Positions 37,601-49,600 of a DNA stretch of 64,000 nucleotides are shown piece after piece; positions within the stretch are counted from its first letter, which is position 1; every line of letters begins with the position of its first letter. Where the stretch lies: positions 992,001-1,056,000 of the forward strand of contig NZ_CP010797.1 in assembly GCF_000954115.1 (NCBI RefSeq). Direction: 5' to 3'. The DNA comes from Rhodococcus sp. B7740. GTDB taxonomy: Bacteria > Actinomycetota > Actinomycetes > Mycobacteriales > Mycobacteriaceae. Below the pieces are notes generated by a model. The model did no database searches, had not been told where the DNA came from, and saw only the letters and a list, made by a program, of their open reading frames with translations. Both the position numbers and the translations under genes were made by a program.

Positions 37601-40600
37601 GCACCGGAGAGCACCATCAGCAGTTCGAGAATCGAGGCATCGAAGCTCGGAGACGCGAACGCCAGAACCCGAGCGTCCGGGGTCACCTCGAAACGAGTGC
37701 GCTCCTCCTCCGCCAGGTTCGCCAACCCCCGGTGAGTGACGGTGACGCCCTTGGGCACACCGGTCGAGCCGGAGGTGTAGATCAGGTACGCGACCTGATC
37801 GATGTGAATCGGGCGGATACGGTCACCGTCGAGAACCGGCGCGGTCGAGTGACCGGCGATGTCGGCGCGCGTGTCGTCGTGATCGAGAACGGTCCACCGG
37901 GCGGATCCCAGACCCTCGACCGCGGATGTGTGCGCGGACACGGTCAGGCCGAGCGAGGCGTTCGAATCGACGAGCATGTGCTCGACGCGATCGCGCGGGT
38001 AGTTCGGATCGATCGGCAGGAATGCCGCGCCGGTCTTCGCGATCGCCCAGATTCCGAGTACCGATTCGATGGAACGTGGCACAGCCAGTGCGACAACGGT
38101 TTCCGGACCGGCACCGCGAGCGATCAGCGTTCGGGCGAGAGCCGAGGACTGCGCGTCGAGCTCGGCGTAGTCGACCGTGCGCCCGTCATTCCACAGAGCG
38201 GTGCCGTGCAGGTTGCCCGCAGTAGCGGCGGTGAGGATGTCCGGGAGCAGACGAACTGCTTCGGCAGCCGGCCCCTGGACCGGTGCCAAGCGGACCAGTT
38301 CGTCGTCGGACAGCAACGACAGGGACCCCACGAGTCGACCGGTGTCGGTGGCAATGGCGTCGAGGACCCGCACGATTCTGTCGACCGTCGCCTCGACGAC
38401 GCTGTGCTCGAACAACTCCGGCAAGTACTTCGCCTCGATGTGCAGCCGGTCGTCGACCATGGCGACCAAGGTCAGCGGATACTGCGCTGTGTCGCTGCCG
38501 TCGTGCACGTCGTGCACCCGCATCCCGGCGAGGTCGGTCTCGGCCGACAATCCCGCGCGGTCCATCGGGTAGGACTCGAACACCGTCAGGGTGTCGAAGG
38601 CGACGGCCGGTCCCACCGCACGCTGGATGTCGGTGAGGCCGAGGTAGTGGTGATCGAGCAGAGCGGCCTGTTCGGCCTGCACCCGCTCGAGGTACTCGCC
38701 GAGTGTCTCCGACGGATCGAGCACGATCCGCACCGGCAGAGTGTTGATGAACAGACCGACCATGGCCTCGACGTCGGAGACCTCCGGCGGGCGTCCGGAC
38801 ACGGTTGCACCGAACACGAGGTCGGAGCGTCCGGTCAGAGTGCCGAGCACGAGGGCCCACGACGCCTGCACCATGGAGTTCATCGTCACGCCACGTGCAC
38901 GAGCGACGCTGCGCAGCCGGTCCGTCTGCTCCACATCGAGCGAGACCAGCGACCGACCTGCCAACGTCGACTCCTGGCGTCGGCTCTCGACCGGCGTCAA
39001 CAGGGTCGGCTCGGACAAGCCTGCGAGCGCGTCGGTCCACGCGGCCAGTGCCGACGAACGGTCACGCTTGGCCAGCCACGACAGGTAGTCGCGATAGGCG
39101 GGAACCCGCGGGAGCACGGTGTCGTCGCCGTCGACCACGTAGAGCGTCAGCAGGTCCTTGAGCAGCAACGGTGTGGACCAACCGTCGAGCAGGATGTGGT
39201 GGTTGGTCATCACCAGACGCCACTCGCCGGGCGCCACCGTGATCAGCATGAAGCGCAACAGAGGTGCCTGCGCCATGTTGAATCTGGTGGCGCGGTCGTC
39301 GTGTTCGATGCGATCGAGCTCGACGGCTCGATCGTCGGCGTCCAGTCCGGTCAGGTCGATCGACGACCAGGGAGCGTCCACGTCGTGGTGAACGATCTGT
39401 ATGGACTCGCCGTCGTCATTGTGAACGAAGGCAGTCCGCAGGTTCGCGTGTCTACGCAGGAGCGCTCGAGCAGCACGTCGGAACCGTGCCTCGTCGACGC
39501 TTCCGCGCAGCTCCAACACGAGTTGGACGATGTAGGCGTCGACGGACTGATCCGACAGCTCGGCGTGGAACAGCAATCCGGCCTGCAGGGGCGTCATGGA
39601 CCAGATGTCGTCCAGCGTGGGATAGACCCGTTCGAGGTGGTCGATGGAACTCTGATCGAGCCGCACCAGATCGAGGTCGGACGGCGTGAAGCCACCGGCC
39701 CCCGGTCGCTGGGCGAGCTGTGTCAGCGCGGTGAGGGCCTGACGCCACAACTCCGCCAGTTCGGTGACCTCGGCGGCGGCGAGCACCCCGGTGGGGAAAG
39801 CGAACGTCGCCTCGAGGCGCGGGCCGGTCGGCGTCGCGGTGGTGACGGCATTGATGTCGAGCACTGCTGCTACCGGTAGATCGGCGTCCTGCGAATCGCC
39901 GACACCGGAGTCGTCGACCGGCAGCCAGCCGTGTCCACGCAGCTCGTCCGGAACGTCGGTGCTGTAGCGCCCGAGATAGTTGAAACTGACCTGGGGAGCC
40001 GGGAAGTCGCGCAGAGCAGCGGCGCCGTCCTCGTCCAGGTAGCGGAGCATGCCGTAACCGATGCCGTGATCGGGGACCGCTAGCAACTGCTCCTTGACCG
40101 TTTTGATCAGTCGCGCTGCGTCGGCACCGCCGGCGAGTGCGTCGTCCAGGTCCAGACCGGCGAGGGTGAGCCTGAGCGGGTAGATCGTGGTGAACCAACC
40201 GATGGTCCGGCCCAGATCGGCACCGGGTACCACGTGGTCCTCGCGGCCGTGACCCTCCAGCGAGATGAGAGCGTCGTCCACGGTCACTCCCCGACCACGT
40301 CGCCACACCGCCGTGGCGAGCGCGAGTGCGGCGAGCAGACCGTCGTTGACGCTGCCGTGGAACGCATCGGGCAGTGCTGTCAGTAGCCCCTCGGTGACGT
40401 CGGTGGACAACGTCATCTCGATCTTGTCCACCGTCCGGTACACGTCGATCTCGCGATCGAGCGCGCGTGATCCGATGAGCGGATCCGGTTGTGCCAGAAC
40501 GTCGCGCCAGATCGCGAGCTCGTCGCCGCGGGTGGCGGTGACCTCACGCAACCCGTGCGACCACCGACGCATGGAAGTGCCGACCGGAGCCAGCTCAGGA

Positions 40601-43600
40601 GTGTTCCCGCCGATGATCTGGGCCCATGCCGACGCGAGGTCCGGAACCAGGATTCGCCAGGACACGCCGTCGATGACCAAGTGGTGGGCGACGACGAGCA
40701 GACGGCTCCCCTCGGAGCCGGCGTCGAACCACACCATCTGGATCATCACACCGGAATCGGGTGCCAACCGGCCGACTGCTGCTTCTGCCTCGGCCGTGGC
40801 CTGCTCCGAGAACCCTTCTCCCCGAACGGTCGTCGACGCCACGCGGTGCACGACCGAGTTCGCCGCGATCGATCCGGCGGGAAGCACCTCCATCGTGGGG
40901 TGCTCACCCCGGTGCAGAACGCCGCGGAGCATGTCGTGGTGATCGAGGACCGTTTGCACGGTTGCCTCGAGCACATCCAGCTCGATATCGACCGGGAGAG
41001 TGAGAACCGCCGTCTGCGTGTGCTTGTCGAGGACAGCCGTCCGATCGAGCATCCAGGCCACGATCGGAGTCAGCGGTACGTCACCGACACCGCCACCTGG
41101 CAATTCCTCCAGTACGAGAGGTGCAGTGCCGTCTCCGGACGCGACCACCTCGGCCAGCGCCGCAACGGTCTTGTGCTCGAACACATCTCGTGGCGACAGA
41201 GACAATCCGGCTGCCTTGGCACGCGAGACCAGCTGAATCGACATGATGCTGTCGCCGCCGAGAGCGAAGAACGAATCGTCGACGCCGACGCGGTCCAGTC
41301 GAAGAACCTCGGCGAACAATCCGGCCAACGTCTTCTCGACCGCGTTGTCCGCATCGCGACCGGCCGTGACCTGAGCGGACCAGTCCGGTTCGGGGAGTGC
41401 GTTTCGGTCCAGTTTGCCTGCGGGAGTGAGAGGAATGGACTCGAGCATCACGAACGCCGAGGGCACCATATGCGCAGGCAACACCGAACCGGCATGCTCG
41501 CGCAACGCATCCGCCTCGACCCCGGCACCGGCCACCGGCAACACATACGACACCAACACCGTTGCCCCAGCAGCACTCTCACGACCGATGGTGACCACGA
41601 AATCGACACCCGGCACCGCAGCCAACACCGAATCGATCTCACCCAACTCGATCCGGAAACCACGCACCTTCACCTGGAAATCGCTACGCCCCACATACTC
41701 CAACGCACCCGAAGCATTCCACCGCACCACATCACCGGTGCGATACATCCGCGAACCCGCACCACCGAACGGATTGGCCACGAACCGCTCCGCCGTCAAA
41801 CCCAAACGCGCGTGATACCCACGAGCCAACGCCGGACCCGCCAGATACAACTCACCCACCACACCCACCGGCACCGGATTCAACCGCGAATCCAACACCA
41901 CCTCCGCGAAACCGATCGTCGGCGAACCGATATCGACCGACTCCCCCACCACCAACGCCGACGAGATCGACGAAAAAATCGTCGCCTCCGTCGGACCGTA
42001 CGCATTGAACATCCGCCGACCCGGCGCCCACCGCGCCACCAACTCCGGCGCACACACATCACCACCGGTCACCACCACCTCGACCGACTCCAACCCCACC
42101 GGATCCACCGACGCCAACGCCGCAGGCGTGACGAACGCATGAGAGACCCGCTCCTGCGCCAACAACGACGCCAACTCCACCCCACCGAACACCAACGGCG
42201 GAGCAATCACCATCGTCGCCCCACCCGAGAACGCCAACACGAACTCGAGAATCGAGGCATCGAAACTCGGCGACGCAAACGCCAACACCCGCGACGACGG
42301 ACCCACACCGAACCGAACCCGCTCCTCGGCAGCCAAGTTCCCCACACCACGATGAGTGACCACCACACCCTTGGGCACACCCGTCGAACCCGACGTATAG
42401 ATCAGATACGCCGCATCATCGAGCCGCAACACCCCCGAACGCTCGGCATCCAACACCGGAGCAGACGACCGAAACGCCAGATCCGCCACCACATCGGCAT
42501 CATCGAGCACCACCCACGACACCCCACCCACACCCGACAACACACCCACATCGGCACCCAACGTCACACCCACCACAGCACCCGAATCGACCAACATGTG
42601 CTCGATCCGATCCACCGGATACTTCGGATCCACCGGCAAGAACGCACCACCAGCCTTCGCCACCGCCCACACCGCCACCACGGACTCCACCGACCGCGAC
42701 AACGCCAACGCCACGAACGACCCCGGACCCACCCCACACGACATCAACATCCGCGCCAACCTCGACGACGCCGCATCCAACTCACCATACGAAACAGACC
42801 GCGACCCCGACACCACCGCAACACCACCGACACCCACAGCACCAGCCAACAACTCCGGCAACACCACACCCGCCACAGACCGCGGCCCACGAACCGGAGC
42901 CAGCGAGTCGTACTCGTTGGCAGACAAGATCTCGATGTCACCGACTCGGATGGACGGCACGGCGGTCACGGCGTCGAGGACTCGTACCAGGCGATCGGCG
43001 AGAACTCGGACGGTATCCGCGTCGAACAGTTCTGTGGCGTAACGGAATCCGGCTTCGATGCCGACCGGTGCGCCGGACGCGTCGAATTCCTCCGAGATCG
43101 TCAACTGCAGATCGAAGTTGGAAATGTCGTTGGGTAGCTCGATGCTCTCGATCGACAGTCCGGGCAACGTCACGGTCGGTCGGTCGGTCTGCTGGAACTC
43201 GAGCATCACCTGGAACAACGGCGCATGGGCAGTCGACCTCGCGGGATCGACCGCGTCCACCACCCGCTCGAACGGGACATCCGAATGCGTGAACGCGGCC
43301 AGGTCCACGGAGCGAACGTCCGAGAGCAGGTCCTCGAACCGCATCGAGCCGGGAACCTGAGTGCGCAGAACGAGGGTATTGACGAACATGCCGACGAGTT
43401 CGTCGAGTGCGGCGTCTCCTCGGCCCGAGATCGGCGTTCCGACCGAGATGTCCTCGGTACCCGAGAGTCGGGCCAGCAGTACGGCAAGAGCCGCGTGCAC
43501 GATCATGAACGAGCTCGAATTATGTTCGGCGGCAACAGTAGCGAGGCGGGCATGAACCGAGGCGTCGATCTCGAACGTCACGCTGTCGCCGCGCAAAGAA

Positions 43601-46600
43601 GCCACCGCGGGACGCGGGCGGTCGGTCGGCAGCGTCAGAACCTCGGGGCTGCCCGACAGTGTCTCGACCCAGTAGGCGAGCTGCTTGGCCATCAACGACT
43701 CGGGATCGGACTCCGCGCCGAGGAACCGGCGCTGCCACAGCGCGTAATCGGCATACTGCACCGGCAACGGTTCCTGGCTGGGTGCATGCCCTGCGGCGCG
43801 GGCACTGTAGGACACCATCAGGTCGCGGGCCAGCGGGGCGCTCGAGAACCCGTCGGAGGAGATGTGGTGCACCACCATCACGAGCACATGCTCGTTCTCG
43901 CTGACCCGAACCAGTCGAACTCGCAGCGGAACGTCGGCCACGACGTCGAAGCCCGAGCCGGCGACGTCGGCGATCAACTCCATGACGTGGCGCTCGTCGT
44001 TCGCGAGGATCGGAGTCAGATCCGGCAGTGCAGATTCCACGTCGAGGATCGACTGCACCGGAGCGTCGTCGGTCAGCGGGAACATCGTGCGCAGCGACTC
44101 GTGTCGACCGAGCACGTCGGCGATGGCCGAGTGCATCGCATCGACATCGAGCGCGCCGCTCAGGCGCATGGCGAACGCGACGTTGTAGGCAGCCGATTCG
44201 GTGTCGTACTGATTGATGAACCACATCCGCTGCTGGGCCAGCGACAGGGGCACTGCATCCGGTCGCTCCTGCGGGACCAGCCGAGGGGCGGCTGCAGCGT
44301 CGTGCTCACCGAGTTCGATGCCTGCCGACAGCGCTCGCACGGTGGGGGCGTCGAACAGATCCCTGATACCGATATCGGTTCCGAGTGCCGCATTGATTCG
44401 CGCGACCAACCGCATCGCGATCAGCGAGTTGCCGCCGATTTCGAAGAAGCTCGACGTGACACTGACCTGGGCCATACCGAGCAGATCGCCGAAGACTCCG
44501 GCGACGATCTCCTCGACCGGGTTCTCGGGCCCGAAGAATTCCGATGCAGCGACAGTGAATTCGGGCGCAGGCAATGCCTTCCGGTCGAGCTTGCCGCTGG
44601 CGTTGACCGGCAGCGAGTCGAGTACCACCACGTGTGAGGGCACCATGTACCCCGGGAGGCGGCGCGCGGCCTCGGCCGTCAGATGCGCAGGATCGACGGC
44701 GTGGCCGGGCGCACCGACCACGTAGGCCACGAGGGTCTCACCGGTGTTCGGGTCCTTGTGCACCAGCGCGATTGCCTGTGCGACCGATTCGGATCGAAGG
44801 AGAACCGCTTCGATCTCGGGCAGTTCGATCCGGAGCCCTCGCAGCTTGACCTGAAAGTCCGTGCGGCCGATGTACTCGAGCTCGCCGTCGGCGCGCCAGC
44901 GCACCAGATCACCTGTGCGATAGAGCCTCTCGCCCGGCTCGCCGAACGGATCCGCGACGAAGCGATCCGCTGTCAGGTCGCCTCGGCCGACGTACCCGCG
45001 AGCGAGTTGCACACCGGCGAGATACAGCTCGCCGGGAGCACCGATCGGAGCCGGTCGCAACGACGCGTCGAGCACGTACAGACGCGTGTTCCACACCGGT
45101 GCGCCGATGGGAATCGAGACGGACTCGCGCCCGGTCACGTGGTAGTAGCTGACGTCGACTGCCGCCTCGGTCGGACCGTAGAGGTTGTGCAGTTCCGCGA
45201 GTGAGAACTGCGCGAACTGCGACGCGGTGGCAGGTGGAAGCGCCTCGCCGCTGCAGAAGACCAGTCGGAGCGAGACACATTCCGCAGCCCGTGCCCCTGC
45301 TGCGAACACCGCGAGCATCGACGGCACGAAGTGCGCCGTGGTGATGTGCTCCTGCGCGATGATGCGGGACAGATACACGGGATCGCGGTGTCCGTCGGGT
45401 TCGGCCACGACGAGCTTGGCACCGACCTGTAGGGGCCAGAAGAACTCCCACACCGAGACGTCGAACGTCGCCGGAGTCTTCTGCAGAACGGTGTCCGCAG
45501 GCTCGAGGTGATATTCGTGCTGCATCCACAGCAACCGGTTCACGATGGCCGAGTGAGTGACCGCGACACCCTTGGGCCGACCGGTCGAACCGGAGGTGTA
45601 GATGACGTATGCGGTGTTCGAGCCGTGCAGTCTTCCCAGTCGGTCCGAGTCGGTGATCGTGGAGTGGTCGCGATCGGAGACGTCGAGCAGATCGACGGCC
45701 AGGACCGGAGTTGCGACCGGGATGTTGATCCAGTCGCGACTGGTGGTGAGGATGCACACGGGCTGGGCGCTGGAGAGGACGTAGGACGACCGCTCGACGG
45801 GATGGTCCGGGTCGATCGGTACATAGGCACCACCGGCCTTGACGATCGCGTACATGCCGACGAGCAAGTCGATCGACCGGCGAATCGCAAGGCCTACATG
45901 GGATTCGGGTGTCACGCCGAGCGAGATGAGATGACGCGCGAGCTGATTCGCGCGTTCGTCCAGTTCGAGATAGGTGATGTGTTCGTCCTCGAACACGAGC
46001 GCTGTCGAGTACGGACTGCGCTGTACCTGTCGGTCGAACAGACTGCTGAGCGTCATGTCGGCGCCGCCGGCCGGAATCTGCTGGTGGACCGGAGGTTCGA
46101 TCAGACGTGCGGTGTCGTTCCACTCGAACAGGACGAGTTCCCGCTCCGCGGCGGACAGAATGTCGATGTCTGCGGTGCGTACGTCCGTCGACGTTCCGAT
46201 GGTCGACACGATCCGCAGGAAGCGATCGACGAACCGGTCGATGGTTTCGGGATCGAACAGATCCGTGGCGTAGGTGAAGGACGCCGACAGTGCACCGGAC
46301 GGGTCGACGGGCTCCTGATCCACACGCAGCTGTAGATCGAATTTCGCCGTGTCGGTGCCGATCTCCTCGAACCGAACGGTGAGATCGGGCAGCTCCAACG
46401 TGACGGCTGCATTGTTCTGGAACTCGAGCAGAACCTGGAACAGCGGCGAGTGGTCGGTCGACCGCACCGGATCGAGTACGTCGACCAGACGCTCGAACGG
46501 GATGTCGGTGTTGTCGAAGGCGGCGAGGTCGGAGCGACGAGTGTCGGCGAGCAGTTCGGTGAAGGTCGCTTGCGGCTCGACCTGTGTTCGCAGAACGAGG

Positions 46601-49600
46601 GTACCGACGAACATGCCGACCAGGTCGTCCAGGGCCGCGTCGCCTCGACCGGCGATCGGGGTACCGACAGCGATGTCCTGAGTTCCGCTCAGCCGCGCGA
46701 GCAGGAGTGCAAGCGCCGAATGAACAACCATGAACAGGGTCGAGTCATGTTCGGCAGCAACCGAACTCAACCGTGCGGCGACGTCGGCCGGAATCGTGAA
46801 CGGGGTGACGCTGCCGCGCATCGACTGCCGGATGGGACGCGGACGATCGAGCGGCATCGGCAATACGTCCGGCAGATCCGCCAGAGCCGACTGCCAGAAT
46901 TCGATCTGCCGCGACGCCACCGAGGTGGAATCGCTCTCGTCGCCGAGAACGGCGTGCTGCCACAACGCGAAATCCGCGTACTGGACGGCGAGTGGCTCCC
47001 ACACCGGAGCCGAACCGGCGGATCGGGCACCGTAGGCGACCATCACGTCTCGGGCCAGCGGTGCCATCGACGCACCGTCCGCCGCAATGTGGTGGACGAC
47101 GATGGAGAGTACGAAGTCTTCCGAACCGGTCCTGTACAGCACCGCACGGAAGGGAAGATCGACCGTGACGTCGAATCCTGTTGTCGCGGCAGCACGGACG
47201 AGCGCATCGACCGAGCCGGCGTCGACGTCGACCACATCGAGGGGCAGGTTCGATCCGGTGACGTCTTCGACCGGTGTGATGACCTGGTTCGGCAGATCGC
47301 CCACGGTCGGGAACACGGTGCGGAGCGACTCGTGCCGGGACAGAACGTCGCCGACGGCCGCAGCCATCGCATCGACATCCAGTCGACCGGTCAGTCGCAC
47401 GGTGAGCGGGATGTTGTACGCGGGCGAGGACACATCGAACTGGTTGATGAACCACATCCGCTGCTGTGCGAGAGACAGTGGGATCGAATCGGGCCGGTCC
47501 ACGGCGACGAGCGCCGGACGGCGATGCAGCGATGCGCCCTTGGCTTCGGCGCGTTCGGACAGGGTCCTCACGGTCGGCGCCTCGAACAGGTCCAGCACCT
47601 TGAGATCGGTTCCGAGAGCCGAATTTACCCGAGCGATCAGACGCGTTGCCACGAGGGAGTTTCCGCCGAGATCGAAGAAGCTGTCGGTCACGCCGACCCG
47701 GTCGACCTCGAGAACGTCGCGGAACACGGTCGCCACTGCGGCCTCGTACTCCGTTTCCGCGGCCTCGAATGCACCCTGCGAACCGAGTTCGGGTTCGGGG
47801 AGTGCGTTTCGGTCCAGTTTGCCTGCGGGAGTGAGAGGAATGGACTCGAGCATCACGAACGCCGAGGGCACCATATGCGCAGGCAACACCGAACCGGCAT
47901 GCTCGCGCAACGCATCCGCCTCGACCCCGGCACCGGCCACCGGCAACACATACGACACCAACACCGTTGCCCCAGCAGCACTCTCACGACCGATGGTGAC
48001 CACGAAATCGACACCCGGCACCGCAGCCAACACCGAATCGATCTCACCCAACTCGATCCGGAAACCACGCACCTTCACCTGGAAATCGCTACGCCCCACA
48101 TACTCCAACGCACCCGAAGCATTCCACCGCACCACATCACCGGTGCGATACATCCGCGAACCCGCACCACCGAACGGATTGGCCACGAACCGCTCCGCCG
48201 TCAAACCCAAACGCGCGTGATACCCACGAGCCAACGCCGGACCCGCCAGATACAACTCACCCACCACACCCACCGGCACCGGATTCAACCGCGAATCCAA
48301 CACCACCTCCGCGAAACCGATCGTCGGCGAACCGATATCGACCGACTCCCCCACCACCAACGCCGACGAGATCGACGAAAAAATCGTCGCCTCCGTCGGA
48401 CCGTACGCATTGAACATCCGCCGACCCGGCGCCCACCGCGCCACCAACTCCGGCGCACACACATCACCACCGGTCACCACCACCTCGACCGACTCCAACC
48501 CCACCGGATCCACCGACGCCAACGCCGCAGGCGTGACGAACGCATGAGAGACCCGCTCCTGCGCCAACAACGACGCCAACTCCACCCCACCGAACACCAA
48601 CGGCGGAGCAATCACCATCGTCGCCCCACCCGAGAACGCCAACACGAACTCGAGAATCGAGGCATCGAAACTCGGCGACGCAAACGCCAACACCCGCGAC
48701 GACGGACCCACACCGAACCGAACCCGCTCCTCGGCAGCCAAGTTCCCCACACCACGATGAGTGACCACCACACCCTTGGGCACACCCGTCGAACCCGACG
48801 TATAGATCAGATACGCCGCATCATCGAGCCGCAACACCCCCGAACGCTCGGCATCCAACACCGGAGCAGACGACCGAAACGCCAGATCCGCCACCACATC
48901 GGCATCATCGAGCACCACCCACGACACCCCACCCACACCCGACAACACACCCACATCGGCACCCAACGTCACACCCACCACAGCACCCGAATCGACCAAC
49001 ATGTGCTCGATCCGATCCACCGGATACTTCGGATCCACCGGCAAGAACGCACCACCAGCCTTCGCCACCGCCCACACCGCCACCACGGACTCCACCGACC
49101 GCGACAACGCCAACGCCACGAACGACCCCGGACCCACCCCACACGACATCAACATCCGCGCCAACCTCGACGACGCCGCATCCAACTCACCATACGAAAC
49201 AGACCGCGACCCCGACACCACCGCAACACCACCGACACCAGCAACACCCACAGCACCAGCCAACAACTCCGGCAACACCACACCCGCCACAGACCGCGGC
49301 CCACGAACCGGAGCCAGGCGAGCGCGTTCGGCGGTGGACAGCAGGTCCACATCGCCGATCCTCAGATCCGGCTCGCCGATCACAGCGTCGAGCACGCGAA
49401 CGAGGCGGCGGGCGAGCTGAGCCATGCTCGCGGCTTCGAACAGTTCTGTGGCGTAGTCGAAAACGACCGCGACATCGTCGGACTCGTCGACGGTGACTAC
49501 CAGGTCCATGCCAACCCCGTCACGCGGCAGCGCGGACGGACCGAACCGGAGCGCAACCTGGGCAAGGGGGCTGTACGACTCCGAGCTCGGCAGACCGAGG

